Positions 34,497-45,661 of a DNA stretch of 64,000 nt are shown here, in pieces. How positions within the stretch are numbered: the first letter of the stretch is position 1; every line of letters starts with the position of its first letter. The stretch is from Prototheca cutis (Eukaryota > Chlorophyta > Trebouxiophyceae > Chlorellales > Chlorellaceae), in contig BCIH01000008.1 of assembly GCA_002897115.2 (NCBI GenBank), positions 1,112,869 through 1,176,868 of the forward strand, given 5' to 3'. The notes under the pieces are model-generated. The model was not told the DNA's origin and searched no databases. It was given only the letters and a program-made list of their open reading frames with translations. A program made the translations under genes and the position numbers.

Positions 34497-37076
34497 TCAT
34501 GCTGGCGTGATGGCCTGCACGGTGGCGCCCACGAGGCTCTGAACGTAGGCCAGCTGCTGGGCAAGCCTTTTCACAGCCGTGCTGCCATCAGTTCCCTGAG
34601 CGTTGGGGGTTAGGGGATTTTGAGTCGGGTGAGCACAATTCCCCCGCTTTGCTATCCACAATCCTAGTCCCCCCGGACGCACACGCGCGCACGCGCACAT
34701 ACACACACAAATGCTCTCCCTCACCTGGTGCTGAGTCAGTTCTGACAGGCATCGCTCAGCATCGGCCATTACGATGCTGACCTTGTCCTGTAGGATGCAC
34801 CGCAGTGCTTCCCGTTCTTTTTCCAACGTTTCCACCTTGGCTCCGAGATGGCTGGCAAGCTTGGCCTCTGCACTCTGCGGCAGGGCCGAGTCCGTCCCTG
34901 CCAGAGACGGTTTGGCTGGTAGAAAGCTTGTGGCCAGACGGGTTGAGCCCACCTGAGCCAACCCGGGGTCAAAGTCCGCGAGCCCACTGCCGCTGGAACG
35001 CAGGCTCGCCGCAGGGCTCTGAAACACACTGCCCCCACCAGCATCGTCGTTGTAGTCCTGAACATTGATGAATTGATGCAATTTTGTTTTGGAGATTTCA
35101 GACAGCAGACAGTTGATTCTGTACTAGTTGGGTGATGCTGTTTTAGGGTTCTTTGTCAATCCCCCCCCAAAAAACACCTACACCCATACCCACCCACACC
35201 TGACACACACCCCAACAAGCGAAACGTACCACGAGGTGTGGGCGGCTGGGCACGCCACTGCTGCCGGTATCGCTTGTGCCCGTGCGGGCAGTGACCATGA
35301 TGGGCCCGGTCGGAAGACCCTCCACGCTGCCGCCACTGTGCCGCACCGGCCGCAGCGCCGCGACCTGCCAGTCGTCCCCGTCCTGCTCCGGTTTTGTGGT
35401 GCCGCCAGCTGACTCGCCGGGCACAGCGCCGCCCCGCACTTCAGTCACTTCCCGTCGCAGCAACAGCAGCTCTGCAGTCCGACTGTCCAGCTGGTCCTCC
35501 AGTTCCCTGAGAAACAGGGAGACAAGGGAGCTCCGGCGACGGTGAGAACGCGGTGTGCTTGGTCGCAGGGGCTTTACCCATGCATCTCACTGCAGGCATA
35601 CTGTGCTCAGAATGAATGAACCAGATCCCGCCTCATGCCTTACCAAAGAAACCATCAGAGATATCCCATTATCACCAACTCAGCAGCACCTGGTGCGCGT
35701 GGCTGCAGCTTCGACAGTGGTCTGGAGCCCCAGCACTTGGGCATCCCGCTCGGACAATCGCTGCGTCAGCGCGGCCAGGACATCGCGCTGCTTGCGCAGC
35801 AGGCCCCGATACCTGTCCAGCTGCGCGGCGCCTTCCGCGGCCGACTCGCGCTCGGCCTCCAGCTCGGCGATCCGAGTCGCATAGGCGTCCCGGATCCGGG
35901 CCTGCTCCGCGGCGAGCAGTTGCCGAAACTGTGGTGTCTGTTCCAGACGCTGGCCTCCCACCAGGAGCTGGCTCTGCAGCAGGCTGATGCGGCCCTGCAA
36001 CGCCGCCATGGCGGCCTTGTGCCGCATGATCTCCGCGCTCTGACGCTCCAGCGCGCTGATCGCCGCGAGCTTGTCGGCCTGCTCCCGCCGTCGAGCGGCG
36101 TCCAGCTCCAACAGCAGTCGCTTGTCCACCAAGTCCCGCGACCGCTGCTGCAGCTCGGCACGAAGTTTCTTCAACTCCTGTTCGTACCGCCGCAGGAGTG
36201 TCCGATGGTCCAGATCCTCATTCAGCACGGGTGCATTCCGCACATTCTTCGCTCGATTCGCAAATTTAAGCGTCGACAGCGACTCTGCAGGTGGTATCGA
36301 TGGCGGGGAGTTGTGGGTGGAGTTTGGGGGCTGTGGATGCTATTGCCGTCTCGCACGGCCCAACCCAGCTCAAGCCCCCCCAACAAACAGGTACCCTGGA
36401 AAGCCTCGACTGCGGGACTGATCATGGCCAGGAAGGTTGTCTTGCAGTTGCCACCCAGACTATCCTCCAGGATCCTCGTCAACTTGCTATCCCTGTAGGG
36501 AACGTGAGGGCGATCGCGGTGGCGGCCGGGCCCCGCCGGCGTGCCCGCCGCCAGCGCGGAGATGACGTTGCCTAGTGCACTCAGACTCTGGTTGATTTTC
36601 TTACTCTCTTCCAGGCGCTGACCCGTGGCACCCGTCACGTGCACACGCTCGCTCCCCGCCAGGTCCACCAGGTTGAGCTTGCCTACCCGCACCGTCTGGC
36701 GCACACCCGTCCCGGGCCCCGCGGCAGCTGCGGCGGCCGCGGCGTCATCGCCGGTGCCACCCAGCGCGACTGCGGCTGCCAGGGCACCACTGGCCCCGGC
36801 CTCAGCCCCCGGCTCGGCGGAAAAAGTGGCTTTTTCCACAGTCAGTTGGAATATGGCGTGGGAACGGGAACTGAGCTCGTTCATCTTGGTCGCGCCCGTC
36901 GCCCGGGCAGCAGCGCCTTGCCGCATCAGCATGAACACCTCCTCTGGTGTCCGTACTACCCACTCCGAGAGGCCCTCGACGTGGACGCCACGGCGCCGGT
37001 CCTCCCGCACGCTCAGATTGGTGCCGCTGGGTTTCAACAGATCCGAGATTACCTTCAATTTGTTTGGACATGAGAG

Positions 37077-37145
<69 letters not shown>

Positions 37146-38308
37146 GAAGAGGGAAGGGAGGTCTCTCTTCAAACCGACAACAACAACAATAGCAAAGCCG
37201 CCTTCTGCACACCTGCCCAGTAAATAAAATCAAGCCGTGGTTAAAAAACGGACCTCGTTGTAAATCTGAAGATACGACGCTCTGACCAGGAATCGGCAGG
37301 CCTCGCCCTTGTGCCGCAGAATGCTTGCAAACACATCCTGTATGGCGCGGGGGATGATACCCGCATGTTCGCCCTCAGCATCGCCCTCCATCGTGTACGT
37401 CTTGCCCGTGCCCGTCTGGCCATAGGCAATGATACTCGCATTGTAACCCTGTATTGTTTGGGTGCAATGGGTGGTGGATTCACAAAGTGTGGGTTTCACA
37501 CAGCAACACCAGTACAAACAGCCACTGAGGTAGTACCACACCTGCAGGACGTTCAGAACCGCCGGCTGGGCGCATTGGTTGTAGACTTCATCTTGCGCCG
37601 CGTCCGGTGCATACACACGATCAAAGGCAAACCGATATGTGTTGTAGACCTGTCCAGGGGGCATGAGGGGACAAGAAGGGGCATTCGGTTTCTATTGCCA
37701 TGGGGAGCTAAAGCTCCATGATAGGGCGGCTGAGACAGCTTGCATATGGCAGCCCAGGAGGTACCGAGCTGCAACATATGGTTCCCTGCCATCATACCCC
37801 CGCTTGCCCTGTTGAGAAAGCATGGTCCAGGAGCACCAAGAGGACACCCAGCCATCGATCCCATCCATGCATGCGCGCACCATGCCTCCCTCCACTCCAG
37901 AATTTGCCAGGGCCGCCAAATTTTCTGAGAGTGTGATCTGCCTGCCGGAGCCATCCACCGACACGGCATCTCGGTAGCCCATGTATCCAGACAGCTCTCT
38001 CGGCAGCGGCGGTCGCACCCGGATCACCACCTGCATTTTCGGCGAGTATTTTCTCGGTAGAAGACACCAGATGCTGACTAGGCACACGCAACATTGTTCG
38101 TAGCCCATTGCCGCATGGGCAAAAACACGCTGCGATGGGAGCACGGCTTCTGCAGTCGGCTGAGCATGGTTGAAGAACCTGCTGCAACCGGCACAATGCT
38201 ATTGACCCTGATCTTCCCAGTCCATCAACCCACCTTGACAGCTCCATCATCATCAGAGGCCGGCAGCTGCGGCGCCCCAGCATCGAGCTTGCTCTCGAGC
38301 AGGTCCAT
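34497..38308 (-). CDS. Kinesin with N-terminal motor and coiled-coil stalk
   Basis: Plus-end type microtubule motor by layout. Nine exons join in phase: 38308-38234, 38030-37896, 37649-37542, 37448-37254, 37052-36395, 36284-35690, 35506-35230, 35057-34725 and 34595-34497 (824 residues). The motor has VVIRVRPPLPRELSG, P-loop IIAYGQTGTGKTYTMEGD, switch I NELSSRSHAIFQLTVEK, switch II LNLVDLAGSERVHVTGATG and neck-linker region SLSTLKFANRAKNVRNAPV. An Ala/Gly-rich insert of about 50 residues sits between switch I and switch II. The stalk has long heptads (LLRRYEQELKKLRAELQQRS) and ends without a recognised tail domain. I cannot place it firmly in a numbered kinesin family. Intron 4 contains a 66-nt (GT)n repeat. 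Confidence 0.9.
37079..37144 (+). repeat. (GT)n microsatellite in a kinesin intron
   Basis: An uninterrupted GT repeat of about 33 units between kinesin exons 4 and 5; in the sense of the gene it is (AC)n just upstream of the acceptor. Confidence 0.95.
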
Positions 38309-38939
38309 TTTGCTCGGTGGGCCCCCACGCTTTCCTCTGCAGGGAGCCGGTCGGCCAGTGCCTATGGAGACCGCAAATACTCTTCACCAGCCTTGTAGCA
38401 CGAAATCAGCGATCTATATCGCGGATGTGAGCGGGATTTAGACCCTGATCACGCCTCACACGGCCAGTCAATGTGCTGCATGCATCGCCGGTCGACGTCG
38501 GGAGACAAAGCGGTCTCAGTCGACGAGCCAGAAGCCCGTTCTGGCCCCGAGAGCCCCGCCTCCCTGCCTCTCTTCAACTCTCGAAATCAAGTGTAGATAG
38601 TGGTTCTGGGATATGCTGGGCTGCGGACCACTGTGCGAGTGGCGGACCTGCGTTGGTCCCGCGCGCCATCCCCTATCTTCTGTTGGACCGAGTTTGAATA
38701 CCCCGACTCTCGGAAAGAGCGCGCTGGGACTGGGGCGCCAATACCCGTGGCCCTCGAAACAATTTCCGGGGTATGTACACCATGGCGCACAACATGAACA
38801 GTACAGAAGCATGATCAGACCAATGTAACACGTAGGACGGGGCATTGGTTCTGGATTGGGGAATGGTACTGTCGGCACAGCTTGACCAACCCAGGCGCTT
38901 GGCCGCTCCGTCAATCGGTTGTCTTCCAGCTATCAAGAC
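38309..38939. other. Spacer upstream of the kinesin gene
   Basis: 631 nt between the kinesin start and the dynein light chain stop. No gene is supported. A short U2-snRNA-like word is discussed under the rejected items. Confidence 0.4.
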
Positions 38940-39648
38940 TCATTCAAAGAAAAAGGCGAAAACCTGCGGCAAATGCCCATGACCCTGCTGAGATCAAAGC
39001 ACTTCAATGCATTGAGACAAATAACCACGTCATGTATTCATGCTCTGCAGCCTCACCTGGCATGTGCAGTACATGGAGTCGTTCTGGACAGTCACAGTGA
39101 CGAAACCGTCCGAGGTGGCATCCCACAAGCACTTGCTGCTCATGGCCACGTGCTGTCGTGACTTTTCTCCATACGTCACGTGCACAGCAAATTTGTAGCG
39201 CTCCAAGTTCATGCCCTGGCACATCCGGCGGACTTCACAGACCAGGTCGTTCACCACCTGTGTTGGGGTTCGTTAAAGGGTTTGTGTTCCGCTGGATTCA
39301 TTGGCCTACGCATACACTGCAACACGTGCTTGGGCAGCACGTCAAGTGCTTGTGCAGAGCTTCTCCCAAGCCCACCTGGGCCTGAACAGTAGGATCATAG
39401 GCTGGCCGGCTCAGCTTGGCCTCCACGAGCCCTCGGACCTTCCGACGCAGCCGGTCCGGCTGGAATCGAGCTCCCTGCGTGGCGACGCAGCGAGAGTGCA
39501 GGAGGGTTTCAGCGTACATGGCAATGTTCCCCCGCATGCTTGCACACGTGTATCACAGAGCTCAGCGTACAGGTCCATAGCCGTCCGGAGTGGTGATGTA
39601 CGTATTCTCGTAGAGCGTTTGCACAGCGCGGGGCGCCGCCACCGCCAT
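38940..39648 (-). CDS. Tctex-type dynein light chain
   Basis: Dimeric light chain of cytoplasmic or axonemal dynein. Four exons join in phase: 39648-39571, 39474-39376, 39257-39057 and 38963-38940 (a 24-nt last exon); 133 residues. Features are LYENTYITTPDGYGP, then FQPDRLRRKVRGLVEAKLS and AYDPTV. The core follows with VVNDLVCEVRRMCQGMNLER, YKFAVHVTYGEK, the conserved KCLWDATSDGFVTVTV and NDSMYCTC, and it closes with VFAFFFE. The end VF-x-FFFE matches the final beta strand of the family and supports the tiny last exon. The N-terminal ENTYITTPD places it nearer the Tctex2/TCTEX1D group. It lies next to a kinesin gene, which may be coincidence. Confidence 0.88.
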
Positions 39649-39948
39649 GTCGTCGCGGGTTTTTTTCCGCGATCAGGAGAGGAAACGCGGACTTCAAGCG
39701 CGGATCAGTATATATGTATGTTTTCGACACAATCATCAAGGCGCAACTCGCGCGCTGTTCCTGCAGACCGTCGCGGATTCGAGTCCTGCAATGTCGGTCA
39801 ACTCGGTTTCCGGAACTGTGGTGGTTCCGTTCCCACTGGCCCGATCTAACACTGAGCCCGTCGATGGAAGAAAAACACGGAGCTTCCAGCGCAGAACTAT
39901 ACACTCTCGACACTACGGAGACAAACTTCCAGTGTCAACATTCGTTGC

Positions 39949-41607
39949 TCATTCACGGCACGCGTTTGCATCGGTCAGTTGGTCCTGTGCACTCCCGGGC
40001 CGGCTCTGCATGGTTTCAACCAGCTGCGGCGGGGCGCCAAAGACCGCTGCCGGAGTGCTTGCCTTCTCTGTGAGGTCCCGAGCTCCCAACCCCATCACCC
40101 CTTCGGGCAAGGTATGCGTGTGGTTCTGGATTGCCGGCAGTTCCCCCTCGGCATCCAGTTTGCTGAGCAGCAACGCAAACTCGGACCTACATGCCTGGGA
40201 CCTCCCGAGTGCCGCCTGTGTGAGTCGACAAGGGTGTGGGTGCACGTTCCAGAGCGACTATGCCCTGACAAGGTGAGCGCAACCAGGACAATGGGCACGC
40301 CATTGTTTTGTACCTTACTGCCCAGCATGCGACTACCACACACCACGCCCCCTCTCAACCGACAACAACCTGGCAGACACTCATGATCTCGGCGGCACGC
40401 ATGAGAGACGATTTCGCCAAGGCTGCTGCTGCCCCGCCACCGGCCTGCATGCAAGCTGCTGCGAGATCGATGCAGGCCCGCCCGACGGCCGGATGCCAGG
40501 GTCCCAGCTCTGTTTCCAGATGCTGGATGTCTCCCTGTCGTGCGGCCAGGTCTTCATCGTCACCGCCTGGCGGCACCGGCGTGGCACCGCTCGAGACCGG
40601 CCGACGGGCATCTGGCCGGCCCACAGCCTCGCATTCGGGCGTCGCCAGCTCAGCGCAGGGCGACGACGACCCGTTGTCCTGCCGTGCAGGCTGCGGTGCT
40701 TGCTTCGCCGGGGGACTGGCAGACCTGCGGAGTTCCTCTGCGGCGCTGAGGAGATCCATGAGCCCACCCTGTCCATCGTCGTCATGCTGCATGGCGCTCG
40801 TGCCCGGCGCCTGGTTCCCGGCACCGGCATCGGGCAGGGCGGACACCGTCGGGGCCGGCACGTACAGCTGTCCCACATGCGCGGCCAAACTGCTTCCCAA
40901 CGGCGTGCCCTGCAGCCCTGAGAACGTGCCGAATGCCGCGCGCGCACGCTTTGCAATCTCCTCGGCATAGTCATCCTGTTGGTGTATGTGGGTGGGTTGA
41001 TGGGGGAGGGAGCTTGGGGTGGGGGTTGATCGCAGAGCCGGGTTTGGCACCGGTGCCCAGAAGCTGGAATGTATGAATTCCCCGTTCCTCCCACTCCACC
41101 AGCCAGCCAGCCAGCTCGAGAATGACACAAACCCACAAAACAACGGACCCGGAACTCGATGCCCAGGACGATCCATTCGCGGAGGCCAAACAGCCCTTCG
41201 TGTGGGCGGATGAAGACCGAGGTGTTCTCCCGTCGCTTGATGTCGGTGTACAGCGTCGCGGCCATGGTGGCCTCGGGCGTCTTGCCACTGCAGCGCACAA
41301 GGTCCCTCGCGAGCGCCAGCCGCGCAATCTCCCCCGTCGTCATCAGCCGCCGCTCGGCCCGCAGCACTTCGATGGCCGCGGCCTTGTACACCCCGCCGCC
41401 TTCCAGCGGAGGCAGCGCCGACCCCGCCACGCCGGCAGCCGCGCGGTGGGGAGGGCGGTACCGCCCCAGTTGACCGCCCTCCGAGCCCGCTGGTGAGGCA
41501 GAGTCGGTGGCAGCAGGCAAGCCGCCGCTCAGCCGCCGGCCGTCGCCATCCTGCGCCGCCGGGGACAAAGCCCTAGGGATTTCTGCCAGCGTCCCGTCGC
41601 TCATCAT
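39949..41607 (-). CDS. HARE-HTH domain protein, probable chromatin factor
   Basis: Three exons are in phase: 41607-41149, 40975-40370 and 40215-39949 (443 residues). Residues of about 74-145 form a HARE-HTH domain: VYKAAAIEVLRAERRLMTTG, EIARLALARDLVRCSGKTPE, ATMAATLYTDIKRRE and HEGLFGLREW. This winged-helix module occurs in ASXL and plant HB1 proteins and in restriction systems, and is thought to link to DNA or histone modification. A low-complexity acidic linker follows, then a helical segment LGPWHPAVGRACIDLAAACM that resembles one TPR unit, and RSEFALLLSKLDAEG. The last exon may end differently; its C-terminal 60 residues are the least certain part. It is divergent from a DNMT2 gene. Confidence 0.75.
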
Positions 41608-42674
41608 CTGCGGTGCATTGTGAGGGACAGGTCGATAGCAGGGGGTGGTGCTTTTATCCTATTATCACTGCGATCATGTTCACAGCATTGTTCCATTTGG
41701 AAAAAGGTGGGAGTTCCGAGTCAATCATGCCTGCTGGGCCGACCAACACACCTTGCGCTTGACGGGGCGCCCTCGTTGGCTCCTCCGAGCATCGGCCTGC
41801 GGGCTTGGCTCGCTCTTTCTGGGCATCCTGCGGGACAACCCAAGGTCCATAAAAGGCTGCTTGCTCTCGGCCTTGAGAAGACAGCCTGGAACCCTGCACA
41901 CATGCTGCAGGCCCTGCGTCCCAGTTGCTGGACCAGACCGAGGGATCATCCTCCCTACCTTCCGTGCTCGCTCCGTCACGCGATTATGCCGCAGACAGAA
42001 TCTTATGGAAAGCCATTCCGTGTCTCGAGCGGTCGTTCAGCGAACGACAGCGCGTTCCACGCCTGCGGCATGGCGACGCAGGGTGTACATGTGAGCATAG
42101 GTTTGTCGGGAATGGGCCGGCATGCGCATTTTTATTCGATACGTGAATACCTATGGTATTGCATAGTACCTCTTGCACCCAGGAATAGCAGCTGGGAGCT
42201 CCCAGGCGGGTGCCAAGAGCGTGCAGGGCACACACGATCCCCCCTGACCTGGGACTAACACAGAGCTCGCAAGGGAAAACAGGTCGTGCAGTCGCTCTTG
42301 GAATTGTTTCAAAGTTCACTGCAATGCTGTGGCACCCACAACACCGTCTTCACTCCGTCCTGCGACGGGTATCGGCTGAATTTTAGCCCTGCCTGTGGCG
42401 AGGAAGGTCTTCGAATCCGGCCGACGGCCCATAATGCCGGCCTTCGAATCAGACCTGCATGCATTCATGTCTGGCATGCATGCATTGTGCATGTTGATGT
42501 ATAGGCATTGATGAGCATCGAACAAGCTGCGGACGGCGGCACGAACCACTTCAGCCACAGTGGCATGTGTGTGTACATGGTCTGACACTCGCGCGAGTTT
42601 GAGAAGCTGGCTGAGCTTCCTCACGCATGACATGAAGTTATAGAGTCACTTCAGTTGTTTAAAGCGCCGCTGAG
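41608..42674. other. Divergent spacer, HARE-HTH gene / DNMT2
   Basis: 1067 nt between divergent start codons. No gene is supported. It contains repeated TTCGAATC words (about 42412 and 42443) and tandem TGCATGCAT words (about 42457-42485). Confidence 0.4.
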
Positions 42675-44597
42675 ATGCGCTTCGTGGAGTTTTACAGCGG
42701 TATTGGCGGTGCGTAAGGAGAGGTGGTGGGTGGTGGTCCTCCAGCTGGGACCCCCCTTGGCCGTGTCTCGCTCTCGAAACCCAGCTGCCCCTTTTTTTCC
42801 TGCGATGTTTTCTGTGAGCCCCACCCTCAACCCCGCATGCAGGCTTGCACTATGCCGCGGAGCAGGCGTGTCCCGGGGCACAACTTCTGCAAGCCTTTGA
42901 CATCAACGACACCGCCAATGATGTGTATGAGCACAACTTTGGTCATAGGCCCTGCCAGGTGTGTTGGCGGTGCTTCAGGTTCTCAAGGTTCTTTTTGGAG
43001 TGTGGGACTGGAAACTCAGAAAAAAAATCCAGTACACATCTGTTCTCCTTGCAGTCATGTGCACGTGGAATGGGGGTTGACATCCGCCTTCTGTCCCCAC
43101 ATCTCTCCCATCAACTCCCAGCAACCCACCCAGACAGACACAAAGGTCCCCCCCCCCCACCTACCATCACCGCCACGTCTTTTGCAGTCCAATATCAGCA
43201 GCTTGAGTGCGGCACGACTGGACAAACTTGGTGCGGACATGTGGCTGCTGTCTCCACCCTGCCAGCCATACACCCGTCGTGGCAAGCAACTGCATTCCGC
43301 CGATGATCGCGCTGGCTCGTTTCTGAGCTTGCTGGACCGGATGGGGGAGATGGCCAAGCCCCCACAACTGATCCTGGTGGAGAACGTGGTGGGGTTTGAC
43401 CGGTCCGACTCACGGGATGCTCTGGTGGAGAGGCTGGCCCAACTGGGGTACAGCTCCCTGGAAGTTGTGGCGTCACCTGCAGACCTGGGCATCCCTTACT
43501 CACGGCCACGGTATTTTCTGCTTGGCAGTCGCGCGGGGCCAGTGCTGGCGTCGGACGCCGACTGGGCGCTGCCCTTCAAGTTGTTGGCCGTCGATGGCAG
43601 GGCAGTCAACAGCATGCAGGCTGAGAAGTCGCAAAGCTCGGAGGGTAGTGGCAGTGTTGACGATGCAAGGAACGGCGCTGGTGCAGGGAACGGCTCTTCA
43701 ACGCAAGACAACGTGGCATGCAGCACGAGACCGAGCATCCAATGCAGACTGCTGGCAGAGTTCCTGGTGCCTGATCCGGAGGCTGAGCTGCGTGGTGGTG
43801 TCCAGCTCAAGCTGCCAAATGACATCCGATTCAAGCAGCACGCCGCCGCCGCTGCTGCGGCTGCTGCTGCAGCGGCTGGTGGTGGTGATGAGGCAACTGC
43901 AGCAGTCGCGCATGCCCAGCCTGCGAGTGGCCAGGGGTTCGAAGAGGGCGCTCAGCCCGGTCCGCTCACACTCACACCGGCAGTCCTGCTGAAAAACGGG
44001 TGGTGCCTGGACATTGTCACCGCTGCCTCCACCCGATCCTGCTGCTTCACCAAGACTTATGGCCAGTACATCAAGGTGTGTGGGCTTGCTAGTGTGGAAA
44101 TCACATAATGTGACGTGGTGTGTCTCTAGAAACTCGACTCCGCATGCACTGACCCCGTTTCTTGCACGCGTCTGACTCCAGACAAGAGATGCATGAACGG
44201 CATGCGCCACCTGACAGTGCTCGGCATAATGCTGGCTCTGGGCACAAACCAAAAAAACACCTCATCCCCACAACTGATGCATCCACAGGGATCCGGGTCT
44301 GTGGTCTCCGAGGTCCCCGACTCGGCCGTGGCAGCGGTGCTGCGTGATTTCCCCTGCCTGGCCCCCGGCGCTTTTAGCACCAGTGGGCCGACGGGCAGCG
44401 CGGAGGACCTGGCTGCCGCGCTGGCAGCGCTGCGCCTCCGTTTCTTTTCCCCACGTGAAGTGGCCAACCTCCACGGTTTCCCACCAGCTTTTGCCTTTCC
44501 CACCCACACCACGCTGCGCCAGCGGTACTCGTTGCTGGGGAACAGCCTGCACGTGGGCGTCGTGGCGCATCTCCTCCGGCTTTTATGCTGCCCCTGA
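42675..44597 (+). CDS. TRDMT1: DNMT2/TRDMT1, tRNA (cytosine-5) methyltransferase
   Basis: Methylates C38 of tRNA-Asp and related tRNAs using S-adenosylmethionine. Exons are 42675-42708, 42843-42958, 43188-44075 and 44289-44597, all in phase; 448 residues. Motif I is [16 protein letters not shown], split after 34 nt of coding sequence. The catalytic Cys lies in motif [18 protein letters not shown]. Motif VI is [14 protein letters not shown], and motif VIII is [13 protein letters not shown]. The DNMT2-specific CFT motif appears as [18 protein letters not shown], and motif X as [17 protein letters not shown]. The target-recognition region is enlarged by a Ser/Gly-rich insert and an Ala11 tract (about 43844-43876), making the protein longer than the usual 390 residues. 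Confidence 0.93.
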
Positions 44598-45661
44598 GTG
44601 CGTGCCTGCAGCCCGCCGCCACATGAACGAACAATGGTTGTGAGACGGGATCCCCCTTGCTTTAACGCATTGCATCCGCGCGCTTGGCCGTGTCAGCGAT
44701 GTTACATCGGTGTGGCAGAGGCTATGAACGGTATGGAAACTAGAGCAAGCTGCCATTGTTCGCTACGGCGTGACACATGCATGCACGCCGGACACGTGGG
44801 GGCAGGAAGACACGGACACACATGCACCAGGCGCCAGATGAACACAGGCATGTACAAGGACGGGACATTCACGTGTGCACAGACGGGTCAAACAACGTAA
44901 ACTGCATGTATGCAGCGGCGCAAAGGACGGGAAGAGAACAAGAGAAAACGGCTGTTGGATCAAGCAATTTTCACAGCACATCACGGGTATCGAAGAAAGG
45001 ACGGCATCGTGCCCCGCCGCCGTCCGGGTTGGCACGGAGAGCAAGACTCGCCGGACACTGCATGGGCCCCAGGCACTCTTTTCAATGCAAAGGGGAGACG
45101 TTGCAGCCGGCACGCCGGCGTCGCCTGGGCCTCCTCCACGCCAAGGTGGTCATTGCCAACGGGAGATCCTCGCCACCGGGCAACAGGAGAAGAAAACACG
45201 ATAGCCCTACGTCACAAGGAAAACTGCCTGGCATCCGAAACGGCAGCACTATAAGGCATGATATCCGAACAATGCCCAGCCCACGGAGCTCGGCATCTCG
45301 CTCTCCAGCCCCCAGACCACAGCAGTACCAGCGGGGGCACATGCCGGGGAAAGAGTTTCCTGCTGCCATGTCAGGACCCGTTTTCGGACGCAGCACCAAC
45401 GTGAGGTGTCTATCGGTCTGCCACAGCTCTCCAACATACATTCACACCGAGCCGGGGGGCAACCTCGGTGTCTGCCTGCCCGCACGCCTCCGGAATCCAT
45501 CCCCCTGGCTAGCCGGGTTTCCGATGGGCATCCCACAGCCAGGTCGAGAAGGGGCACTGCCCGGTCGGAGAAGGGATCATCACGGTCACCCCAACCGGCT
45601 GGGCCCACCTTCGTAAAGCACCCCTCCCCACCATCACCGAACACACAGCACCGCACTCTCC
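44598..45661. other. Convergent spacer, DNMT2 / S40-like gene
   Basis: 1064 nt with no supported gene. Several overlapping frames exist but show no domain or splice chain. Confidence 0.45.

Noticed and set aside
38560..38880. U2 snRNA-like word (ATCAAGTGTAGAT) in the kinesin upstream spacer
   Set aside because: Only a dozen bases match. The U2 5' end, branch-site pairing region and Sm site are not present.
42405..42460. Near-palindrome with repeated TTCGAATC
   Set aside because: TTCGAA is self-complementary; the longer arms do not pair consistently and no tRNA cloverleaf can be drawn.
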